A stretch of DNA of 64,000 nucleotides from JASHSH01 sp036490215 (GTDB lineage: Bacteria; Pseudomonadota; Alphaproteobacteria; Rhodospirillales; Magnetospirillaceae): NCBI GenBank assembly GCA_036490215.1, contig DASXEH010000088.1:62001-126000 (forward strand), in the 5' to 3' direction. Every line of letters starts with the position of its first letter. Position 1 is the stretch's first letter. The position numbers and the translations under genes were made by a program. Positions 42,506 through 49,639 of the stretch are shown piece by piece. The notes under the pieces were generated by a model that worked only from the letters and a program-made list of their open reading frames with translations, did no database searches and was not told the DNA's origin.

Positions 42506-43495
42506 TTATTGCCCCCATCGTTGCCGGCGCATGCTGTAGGCGACGGCCGCGATCAGGATCGCGCCCTGAACCGCATCACGCAGCGGCTTCGGAAGTCCGA
42601 TCAGATTGAGTACGGTGAACAAGGCGGTCAGCGTCAGCGATCCGGCGATCACGCCGGCCACCGAGCCCTTTCCGCCCAGAAGTTGTGTGCCGCCGAGAAC
42701 GTTGGCGGCGATGGCCTGTAGATCGTAGCCATCGCCCACGTCCTGCGCCGGGCCGGCGAAGCCGCCCAACAGAATGCCTGAGGTGACGGCGGCCAGGGCC
42801 GAAACCAGGAAGGCGGTGATCCGCACCAGGCGCACACGCGCGCCGGCCAACTCGGCCGCACGCGGGTTGTCGCCGATGATTAGGGTCAGCCGGCCGAAGG
42901 TGGTGCCATAGAAAAGCCAGGCGCAGAGTGCGACGACAACGACCAGGATGATCACCGAGATCGGCAGCACCTGGATGATCGGAATGTCGCGCAGGGTCAC
43001 GCGGCCGAACATGCGGAAGTTGTCGGGCAGATAGCCTTGGGGCGAACCACCCGACCAGGCCAGCGCGATACCCTTGAGCGACAGCAGTGCGCCCAGCGTG
43101 GCGATGATCGACGGAACCTTGAGATAGCTGACGACGATACCGTTGAAGAGCCCGGAGGCGATGCCGATGGCGTAGACGATCGCGATCGTGCTCCAGGTCA
43201 GCGTCGGGTCGTTATTGATCATCAGCGCGCTGCCCATCACGGTCAGTGTGATCAGCGAGCCGACGGAAAGATCGAAGCCGCCGGTGACCAGGACGAACAT
43301 CTGGCCCAACGACACGATGCAAAGCGCGGCGCTGCGCCGCAGGAACGCCATGATGCCCATCGGCGTCAGGAAGTTCGGATTGTAGAACGCGACGACGATC
43401 AAAAGGATGATCAGCGCCACATAGGCCGGATGAATGCGGCGGACAATCCGCAGCGGATCGAAGCGCAGAGGTGTGGTGGTGGTCGCGGTCGTCAT
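42506..43495 (-). CDS. Sugar ABC transporter permease (RbsC family), second
   Basis: The 329-aa protein has about ten spans and RbsC-type motifs: RRSAALCIVSLGQMFVLVTGGFDLSVGSLITLTVM and the cytoplasmic coupling loop GDNPRAAELAGARVRLVRITAF. The C-terminal AIAANVLGGTQLLGGKGSVAGVIAG is also typical. The ATG at 43495 overlaps the first permease's stop by four bases. Together the two form the channel of the importer. Confidence 0.9.
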   Translation of the reverse strand: MTTATTTTPLRFDPLRIVRRIHPAYVALIILLIVVAFYNPNFLTPMGIMAFLRRSAALCIVSLGQMFVLVTGGFDLSVGSLITLTVMGSALMINNDPTLTWSTIAIVYAIGIASGLFNGIVVSYLKVPSIIATLGALLSLKGIALAWSGGSPQGYLPDNFRMFGRVTLRDIPIIQVLPISVIILVVVVALCAWLFYGTTFGRLTLIIGDNPRAAELAGARVRLVRITAFLVSALAAVTSGILLGGFAGPAQDVGDGYDLQAIAANVLGGTQLLGGKGSVAGVIAGSLTLTALFTVLNLIGLPKPLRDAVQGAILIAAVAYSMRRQRWGQ

Positions 43496-44487
43496 GCCAC
43501 ATGCCCCTTGAAGCGATAGGCATAGGCCGCCACCGCGACGATGACGATCGCGCCGCGCAACACTTGTTTGATATAGGCGTCGACGCCGAGCATGCTGAAG
43601 ATCGCGTCGAGACAGCCGAACAGAATGACGCCGGCGATGGTCCCCCACACGCCGCCCTTGCCGCCGGCCAGGATCGTGCCGCCGATCACCACCACCGCGA
43701 TCGATTCCAGATCATAGACGCCGTCGCGACCCACCCAAGGTGCGCCCGAACGCAAGCGGCTGGCGAGATACAGGCCTGTGATGCCCGCGGCCAGGCTGCC
43801 CAGCATATGAGCCAGGATCGTGACACGCTGGGTCTTGATGCCGGCCAGGCGCGCACCGTCCGCATTGCCGCCCGTGGCATAGATGTGCGCGCCGAACCGG
43901 GTGCGGCTCAGCATCAGCCATTCAAGGACGGCGAGCACGAACAGTAGAATGATCGAAATCGTCAGCGGGCCGACCATGCCATACGCAAAAATCTGAAAGT
44001 CTTTCGGCACCGATCCAGCGAAGTCTTGGAAACTGGCACTGAGGATGCCCTGGAGCACCAGCCCGATGCCCAGCGTCGCGATCAGCGGATTGACCATCAA
44101 CTGCGTCACGATCAATCCGTTGAGCAGGCCGACGGCAGCCGAGATTGCCAGCACGAACAGGCAAGCTGGGATCATCATCGCCGGATCGCCTTGCATGATC
44201 CACGACGCCATCACCGCGCCGACGCTGACCAGGGTCGCGACGGACAAGTCGATCGAGCGCACGAGGATCACCAGCGTCTGGCCCAGCGCGACAAGGCCGA
44301 GCGCCACGGTGCGCTGCAGGATGCCGACGAACCCATCGAGCGACAGCTGCGCGGTCTGGCCGGTGACGAGCGCCGCGATCACATAGGCGACCAGCGAGCA
44401 AACTACGATCACCAACGGCACCATATTGCCGCCGAGGCGCAGGGTCATCCGTGGGGTCGGCGAAATGGCTTCGGTACTGGTGCTCAC
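43492..44487 (-). CDS. Sugar ABC transporter permease (RbsC family), first
   Basis: The 331-aa inner-membrane protein has the same RbsC fold: LQRTVALGLVALGQTLVILVRSIDLSVATLVSVGAV, the coupling loop GGNADGARLAGIKTQRVTILAHMLG and SIAVVVIGGTILAGGKGGVWGTIAG. The pair of distinct permeases makes this a heterodimeric importer, as in rhamnose- or autoinducer-2-type systems. It starts 12 bases after the ATPase stop. Confidence 0.9.
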   Translation of the reverse strand: MSTSTEAISPTPRMTLRLGGNMVPLVIVVCSLVAYVIAALVTGQTAQLSLDGFVGILQRTVALGLVALGQTLVILVRSIDLSVATLVSVGAVMASWIMQGDPAMMIPACLFVLAISAAVGLLNGLIVTQLMVNPLIATLGIGLVLQGILSASFQDFAGSVPKDFQIFAYGMVGPLTISIILLFVLAVLEWLMLSRTRFGAHIYATGGNADGARLAGIKTQRVTILAHMLGSLAAGITGLYLASRLRSGAPWVGRDGVYDLESIAVVVIGGTILAGGKGGVWGTIAGVILFGCLDAIFSMLGVDAYIKQVLRGAIVIVAVAAYAYRFKGHVA

Positions 44488-44499
44488 CCTGATCCCCTC

Positions 44500-46014
44500 T
44501 TATGCGGCGTTGTGGGTCATCGTGTGACCCGCGGCCAGCGCCACCACGTCTTCTTCGCGCGCGCCGGCCGGCAATTCGCCGACAATCCGGCCTTCATGCA
44601 TCACCACCAGACGATCGGCGATGCCGATCGCCTCAGGCAGATCCGATGTCACCACCAGCACCGCTTTGCCGTTATCGGCATAGCTGCGCAGCAGGTGATA
44701 GATCGCGGCCTTGGCGGCCACGTCGATACCGCGTGTCGGCTCGGAACAAATCAAAATCGGCGGCGACAACGCCAGCCAGCGTGCCAGCACGGCTTTCTGC
44801 TGATTGCCGCCCGACAGCGAGCCGATGCGCTGGTCGTAATTGGCGGCACGCACATCGACCTGGCCGAGAATGCGATCGATGCCGAGCGCCTTCACGCGTT
44901 TCGATTTCGGCGACGAGAACAGCGAGACGATGCCGCGCATCGCCAGCAGCGCATTCTCGGTCACCGATTGCTGCAGTGCCAGCCCCTCGGCCTTGCGGTC
45001 ATCGGAGACATAGCCGATCCCCAGCCCGATCGCTTCGCGCGGGCTGTGCACCTGAACGTCCTTGTCGGCGATGCGCATCGTGCCGCGCGTCAGCGGCTGC
45101 GCCCCATAGATCGCGCGCGCCAAACCGCCCTTGCCCGAGCCCTCAAGGCCGGCAATCGCGACGATCTCACCAGGCGACAGATCGAAATCGATGCCGTCGA
45201 TGGCGTCGTTGCCGCCGCCGCGCATCGAAAGGATCGGCGCGGCGCGCTTTGCCGTCGTGGGCCGGGCCGGGTAATAATCCTTCAACTCGCGGCCGACCAT
45301 CTGGCGCACGATCTGGTCGGGCGTGATCTGGCTGCGCGGATAGCTGCCAACCCGCTTGCCGTCCTTCAGCACCGTCACCGTGTCGGCGATGGCGAAAACC
45401 TGCGGCATGCGGTGCGAGATGAAAACGATGGCCACACCCTCGGCGCGCAACTCGCGCACGAAGGCGAGCAGCCGGTCAGTCTCCGCTTCGTCGAGCGCGG
45501 CGGTCGGTTCGTCCATCACCAGAATCTGGGCGTTGAAGTTGAGCGCCTTGGCGATCTCGACGATCTGCTGCTCGGCGATCGAGAGCGAGCCGGCCAGCTG
45601 ACCCGCGGTGAAGCGGCACTCGAAGCGCTTGAGCCACTTCTCGGCGCCGGCATTCATCGCCGCGCGGTCGAGTACGCCATAGCTGCCGAGTTCGCGGCCG
45701 AGATAGATGTTCTCCGCCACGCTGCGGTCGGGCAGCAGGCTGAGCTCCTGATGGATGATGCTGATACCGTGCTGACGCGCAGCCAGCGGATGATCGAAAT
45801 GGATCACCTTGCCGTCGAGCAGGATCTCACCTGAGTCGGCCTTGTAGACGCCGCCCAGCACCTTCATCAGCGTCGACTTGCCGGCGCCGTTCTCGCCGCA
45901 CAGCGCATGGATCTCGCCGGCCGCGCAGGAGAAGCTGACATCGTCGAGCGCCACCACACCCGGAAACGTCTTCCGGATGCCGCGCATCTCGAAGCGAGGT
46001 GCTGTCTCGCTCAT
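44500..46014 (-). CDS. Sugar ABC transporter ATPase (RbsA-type, two domains)
   Basis: The 504-aa protein has two ABC domains. The first has GENGAGKSTLMKVLGG, SIAEQQIVEIAKAL and ILVMDEPTAALDEAETD. The second has the relaxed GLEGSGKGGLARAIYG, SGGNQQKAVLARWL and ILICSEPTRGIDV, the usual RbsA pattern where the second site is weaker. The ATG at 46014 overlaps the isomerase stop (ATGA); a longer frame to 46044 is not used. It powers the sugar importer of this operon. Confidence 0.92.
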   Translation of the reverse strand: MSETAPRFEMRGIRKTFPGVVALDDVSFSCAAGEIHALCGENGAGKSTLMKVLGGVYKADSGEILLDGKVIHFDHPLAARQHGISIIHQELSLLPDRSVAENIYLGRELGSYGVLDRAAMNAGAEKWLKRFECRFTAGQLAGSLSIAEQQIVEIAKALNFNAQILVMDEPTAALDEAETDRLLAFVRELRAEGVAIVFISHRMPQVFAIADTVTVLKDGKRVGSYPRSQITPDQIVRQMVGRELKDYYPARPTTAKRAAPILSMRGGGNDAIDGIDFDLSPGEIVAIAGLEGSGKGGLARAIYGAQPLTRGTMRIADKDVQVHSPREAIGLGIGYVSDDRKAEGLALQQSVTENALLAMRGIVSLFSSPKSKRVKALGIDRILGQVDVRAANYDQRIGSLSGGNQQKAVLARWLALSPPILICSEPTRGIDVAAKAAIYHLLRSYADNGKAVLVVTSDLPEAIGIADRLVVMHEGRIVGELPAGAREEDVVALAAGHTMTHNAA

Positions 46015-46880
46015 AGCTTCTTGCTCGCCTGGGCGCGCGCCCATTGGCTGCGGATGAAGGTGTTGCTTTCGTTGACCAGCGTCTTCAGATCGGGGAACAG
46101 ATCGCGCCAGACGCGTGTGGCGGCGGCCAGTTCCGGCACCGCGCGGCCGAAGGCTTCAAGCACCAGCCAGTCGTCATAGCCGGTGGCGGCGATCGCATCG
46201 AACACCGGCGTAAAGGCGATATGGCCGCGCCCGGGAATGCCGCGATCGTTCTCCGAGATATGGATATGCCCGATCTGCGGCTTGTACTGGCCGACGCCGG
46301 CCACCATGTCGCGTTCTTCGATATTGGCGTGGAAGGTATCGTAGAGAATCGTGAAGTTGGCGTGGCCGACGCGCTTGTGCAGCGCCGCGCCCTGTTCGAG
46401 CGTGTTGACCATGTAGCACTCGAACCGGTTCAGCGGCTCGAGCGCGAGCTTGTTGCCGGCCGTCTCGGCATAGCCTGCGGCCTCGTGCAGATACTCGGCG
46501 AGATGACCGAGCTCGGTGTCGGTTGGCCCATTGCCGGTGAAAACGCCAAGGGGCGAATGGAATGGTCCGGCCATCACCGTCGCACCCAGCGCGTGGGCGC
46601 AATCGGCCGACCAGTGAATGTGATCGCGGGCGCGGGCGCGCGCCGCCGGATCGGGGTTGACGGGGCTGCGCGCGACATCAGGGGTGATCACGGCGGCGGT
46701 GCGCGCGAAGCCAAGATCGTCGAGCACGCGGCCGAGCGCGGTGTAATCCGCTGGCTGACCCGAAAACACCGGCACCTCGACACCGTCGAAGCCCGCTTTA
46801 CGGATCAACTCAAGCGTCGCGCGGTCCTTGTCGGGATGGATGAAGCCACCCACGACCAGCAGATTGATGCCGACTCTCAC
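46011..46880 (-). CDS. TIM-barrel sugar phosphate isomerase/epimerase
   Basis: The 289-aa AP-endonuclease-2-like TIM barrel resembles hydroxypyruvate isomerase or ketose 3-epimerase relatives. Metal-ligand positions are in KLALEPLNRFECY (Glu), ILYDTFHANIEE (Asp, His), GHIHISENDRGIPGRGHI (His, Arg) and WLVLEAF (Glu). It is the first gene of the importer operon and translationally coupled to the ATPase gene. Its presence suggests that the imported sugar is isomerised at once. It is a different paralogue from the isomerase at 11728-12552. Confidence 0.87.
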   Translation of the reverse strand: MRVGINLLVVGGFIHPDKDRATLELIRKAGFDGVEVPVFSGQPADYTALGRVLDDLGFARTAAVITPDVARSPVNPDPAARARARDHIHWSADCAHALGATVMAGPFHSPLGVFTGNGPTDTELGHLAEYLHEAAGYAETAGNKLALEPLNRFECYMVNTLEQGAALHKRVGHANFTILYDTFHANIEERDMVAGVGQYKPQIGHIHISENDRGIPGRGHIAFTPVFDAIAATGYDDWLVLEAFGRAVPELAAATRVWRDLFPDLKTLVNESNTFIRSQWARAQASKKL

Positions 46881-47340
46881 CCGAACCTCCCCACCTGGAA
46901 CTCTTCTAATTCGCTCCAGTTTTTTGGCGCAGTGCAGCAGCTCGTCGTGAAATGAACCGAATCAGCAGCGCATTAAATTCTTTTCGAAATTGATGGCTGC
47001 CGTCAATGGAAAGCGGTCCCCATCGGTGTGAAACTGGACCGATAGATAAATCATCGGACGGCCAGGTTAGTGACCCTGCGAGAGCAGCCTTCTAAGCTGC
47101 ATCAACAATGAGCAACCGGCATGGTAACCAGTTGGTTAGTTGGAGGAGAAATCGGCGATCGCGCGATGGCTTTCTTGATCGACTCGCGATGCGGCATTTA
47201 CGTCAAGCGAACATGGATACAATCGCTCGTGTGACATCACGTACAGACGAAGGTGACGCATCAGGCGTATCAGCCGGCGCTTCGGCCTCGGTTTTAATCG
47301 GGCCGCAATCGATTTCGCGTGCTTCCCGGAGACCACTCTG
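46881..47340. other. Divergent control region of the sugar importer and DHODH-like gene
   Basis: This 460-base stretch lies between the isomerase and DHODH-like genes. It holds the perfect inverted repeat TAACC-AGTT-GGTTA at 47125-47138. A 77-codon frame at 47108-47341 runs through that site and is not credible as a gene. Nothing else was recognised. Confidence 0.6.
47125..47138. promoter_or_regulatory. Putative operator TAACC-AGTT-GGTTA
   Basis: Perfect 5-bp inverted repeat with a 4-base centre, 245 bases from the importer operon start and 203 bases from the DHODH-like start. It matches the sites near the TetR gene. Confidence 0.65.
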
Positions 47341-48456
47341 ATGGAATTCTATAGGACCGTCTTCCGCCCGTTGCTGTTCTCGATGGATGCGGAGCGCGCT
47401 CATCGCTTGGCGCTGCGTTGCGCCAGCAGCATGGGGTGGGCGGCGGGGACGATGCGTGCCGTAACGGCCGTCAATGAAGACTGTTTGAAAACCCGCGTCG
47501 CCGGATTGGATTTCGCGACGCCCATCGGACTCGCCGCCGGCTTCGACAAGAGCGGCACGGCGATCAAAGCGCTCAGCGGCCTCGGCTTCGGCTCGGTCGA
47601 GATCGGCTCGGTGTCGATCGATCCGTCGGACGGCAATCCGAAACCGCGACTGTTTCGCTTGCCGGACGATCGCGCCATCGTTGTCGCCTATGGCGTGCCC
47701 AATGATGGCGCGCCGGCCATTGCCGCGCGGCTCGATCGTCTCCGGCTGCCGATACCGCTCGGCGTCAATCTGGTGAAGACCAATCGCGGTCGCGGATCGC
47801 CCGCCGAAACCGCCGATCAGGTCATTGACGACTATGTGCGCGCGGCAAAAGTGTTCGCGTCGCGCGCAGACTATCTGATGTTCAATCTGTCTTGCCCGAA
47901 CACGACCGATGGCCGCGATTTCTTCGCCGACCGCGCCCATCTCGATGCTTGTCTCGCCGCGCTGGCCGAAGCGGATTTGCAGGTGCCGGTTTTTCTCAAG
48001 ATGTCGCCGCTCGGTGGCCTTGAAGACATCGAGCGTGCGCTGGCGGCCGCCGAGCCGTATCGCTTCATCAGCGGCTTCATGTACAACCTGCCGCCGGGCA
48101 AGCCTGATGGGCTGACGACGCCGAAAAGCGTCTGGCAGTCGATGCCCGGCGCCGTCTCCGGTCCCGTATTTTCGCCCTGGGCCAATTTTTGTATCCGCGA
48201 AACCTATCGCCGCATGGATCGCGCACGCTATGCGATCGTCGGTGCGGGTGGCGTGTTCAAGGCGGACGATGCCTATACCAAGCTGAAGCTGGGCGCTTCG
48301 CTGGTCCAGATGCTGACGGCATTGATCTATGAAGGACCGGGCGTCGTGCGGCGCATCACGGCGGGCTTGGCGAAATTACTCGCGCGCGACGGCGTCAAGC
48401 ACGTGGCCGATATCGTCGGCGTCGAGGCGTGGAAGACGCCTAACTCGCGTGACTGA
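47341..48456 (+). CDS. Dihydroorotate dehydrogenase-like flavoprotein (class 2 fold, atypical)
   Basis: The 371-aa protein starts like a class 2 (quinone-linked) PyrD: FYRTVFRPLLFSMDAERAHRLALR, FATPIGLAAGFDKSGTAIKALSGLGFGSVEIGSV and NPKPRLFRLPDD. Some residues differ. Class 2 enzymes have NRMGFNN; here it is VAYGVPNDG. The catalytic-base loop is NLSCPNTTDGRDFF, with a Cys as in class 1 enzymes in place of the class 2 Ser, and the ATNTT orotate loop is replaced by SGFMYNLPPGKPDG. It may be a true but divergent PyrD or an enzyme for another pyrimidine-like substrate. It ends inside the convergent AraC gene (17-base overlap). Confidence 0.72.
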   Translation: MEFYRTVFRPLLFSMDAERAHRLALRCASSMGWAAGTMRAVTAVNEDCLKTRVAGLDFATPIGLAAGFDKSGTAIKALSGLGFGSVEIGSVSIDPSDGNPKPRLFRLPDDRAIVVAYGVPNDGAPAIAARLDRLRLPIPLGVNLVKTNRGRGSPAETADQVIDDYVRAAKVFASRADYLMFNLSCPNTTDGRDFFADRAHLDACLAALAEADLQVPVFLKMSPLGGLEDIERALAAAEPYRFISGFMYNLPPGKPDGLTTPKSVWQSMPGAVSGPVFSPWANFCIRETYRRMDRARYAIVGAGGVFKADDAYTKLKLGASLVQMLTALIYEGPGVVRRITAGLAKLLARDGVKHVADIVGVEAWKTPNSRD

Positions 48457-49285
48457 CCGCCTGCGGTTCTGCCGCTGACGGCGATGGCCGGAAGGCGGCC
48501 GTCTGGTATTCGCGCGGCGTGAAGCCGATCTTCTCGCGGAAAAAGCGGCAGAAATGGCTGTGGGTGGCGAAGCCGAGCGCATCGGAGACTTCGCCGATCG
48601 GCCGCTCATCGACCAGCAGCGCCTCGACGGCGCGTTCCAGCCAGACGGCATTGGCGTAAAGGCGCGGCGAAACGCCCGTTGCCTCATGGAATTGCGTAAA
48701 GAAGCGCGAGCGCGACAGGCCGACTTGGGTGGCCAACACGCCGAGATTGCGCGGCCGGGCCGGATCCGTCCGGATCATGTCGATCGCGCGGCGAATGCGA
48801 AAATCGGCGGAGGATCGCGGATACTGTCCCGCACGGCCCTGGCTCAACGTATGGCCGACCAAATCCTGCACCGCCGCTGCGACGTCAATTGGGCTGGCGC
48901 GATTTTCACCGCCGATTTCCCGCACGATATCAGCCACAAGCCGCTGGGCTTCCGCGGAGACGTCGGGTTGGAATTCAGAGAACTGGTTCAGTGACAAATC
49001 ACCGAAGCGCTCGGCGATCCAATCGAGATGGATATAGAAGGTGAGGACCGTCGTTTCGCCCTCGATCGGGCCCGGTTCGCTATGGGGCTGCCAGGGGTTG
49101 ACGGCAACAGCCTTGCTTTCCGTCAGGCGATGGCGCTGTCCCGCGACATCGAGAACTCGATCCGCCCCGTCCACTTTGAACAGCAAATGCATGTGGGGGT
49201 GGGCGTGCTCGGCCACGGCTTGGGCTTTGCTCGCCAAGACGATTCGGCCGAAAGATGCGGCAAAGACGCCCATCAATCCGGACAT
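48440..49285 (-). CDS. AraC family transcriptional regulator
   Basis: The 281-aa protein has an N-terminal cupin-like sensor (AEHAHPHMHLLFKVDGADRVLDVAG, AVNPWQPHSEPG) and a C-terminal AraC double helix-turn-helix (RNLGVLATQVGLSRSRFFTQFHEATGVSPRLYANAVWLERAVEALL, then PIGEVSDALGFATHSHFCRFFREKIGFTPREYQ). It likely activates sugar-use genes. Two TAACC/TCACC-ATAT-GGTTA repeats lie 35 and 155 bases upstream of its start, so its own transcription is probably controlled by the repeat-binding regulator. Confidence 0.87.
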   Translation of the reverse strand: MSGLMGVFAASFGRIVLASKAQAVAEHAHPHMHLLFKVDGADRVLDVAGQRHRLTESKAVAVNPWQPHSEPGPIEGETTVLTFYIHLDWIAERFGDLSLNQFSEFQPDVSAEAQRLVADIVREIGGENRASPIDVAAAVQDLVGHTLSQGRAGQYPRSSADFRIRRAIDMIRTDPARPRNLGVLATQVGLSRSRFFTQFHEATGVSPRLYANAVWLERAVEALLVDERPIGEVSDALGFATHSHFCRFFREKIGFTPREYQTAAFRPSPSAAEPQAVSHAS

Positions 49286-49319
49286 GTTGCTCCTCCCCAG
49301 CTATCCAAGATTATTTTTG

Positions 49320-49333
49320 TAACCATATGGTTA
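49320..49333. promoter_or_regulatory. Putative operator TAACC-ATAT-GGTTA
   Basis: Perfect palindrome (TAACCATATGGTTA, 14 bp) 35 bases upstream of the AraC ATG. Confidence 0.68.
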
Positions 49334-49439
49334 TACAGCATGGTGGAAAATCGCGCCACCATGAGACGGGCGTCTTGACGAAATCCTCCTCTCAGGATTG
49401 AGAAACCGCCACGTAGTGCGTCGTCTTCACCGACATAAT

Positions 49440-49453
49440 TCACCATATGGTTA
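49440..49453. promoter_or_regulatory. Putative operator TcACC-ATAT-GGTTA
   Basis: One mismatch from the perfect palindrome at 49320-49333 and 120 bases (centre to centre) from it. Confidence 0.6.
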
Positions 49454-49639
49454 CTTATGTAACGGCGCCGCTTGTCAATTTGATGACGGTTTGCAACGGC
49501 CGTTCTGTAGCCCGTATGCGCCTAAACAGCGCCTAAAATGCGCCTAAAGCCCATATATTTCCCATCCAAAAACCATAACCGCGCGATTGTGCGCTGCAGC
49601 TAAGTCAGGCATCATCCTTTGTGCCCGTTGGGACCGGGC

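Larger units (their letters stand above)
49286..49639. other. Divergent control region of AraC and hybrid kinase genes
   Basis: This 354-base stretch holds two copies of the inverted repeat (49320-49333 and 49440-49453). The part near 49510-49630 is likely the promoter of the kinase gene, but no clear hexamers were identified. Confidence 0.6.

Noticed and set aside
47108..47341. 77-codon plus-strand frame before the DHODH-like gene
   Set aside because: It runs through the operator, has no family-like sequence and no good ribosome-binding site.
14940..49453. LacI-family or AraC binding for the TAACC-N4-GGTTA repeats
   Set aside because: The centres (GTTT, ATTC, AGTT, ATAT) lack the CG of LacI sites, no LacI gene is present, and AraC sites are normally direct repeats. 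AraC cannot be fully excluded.
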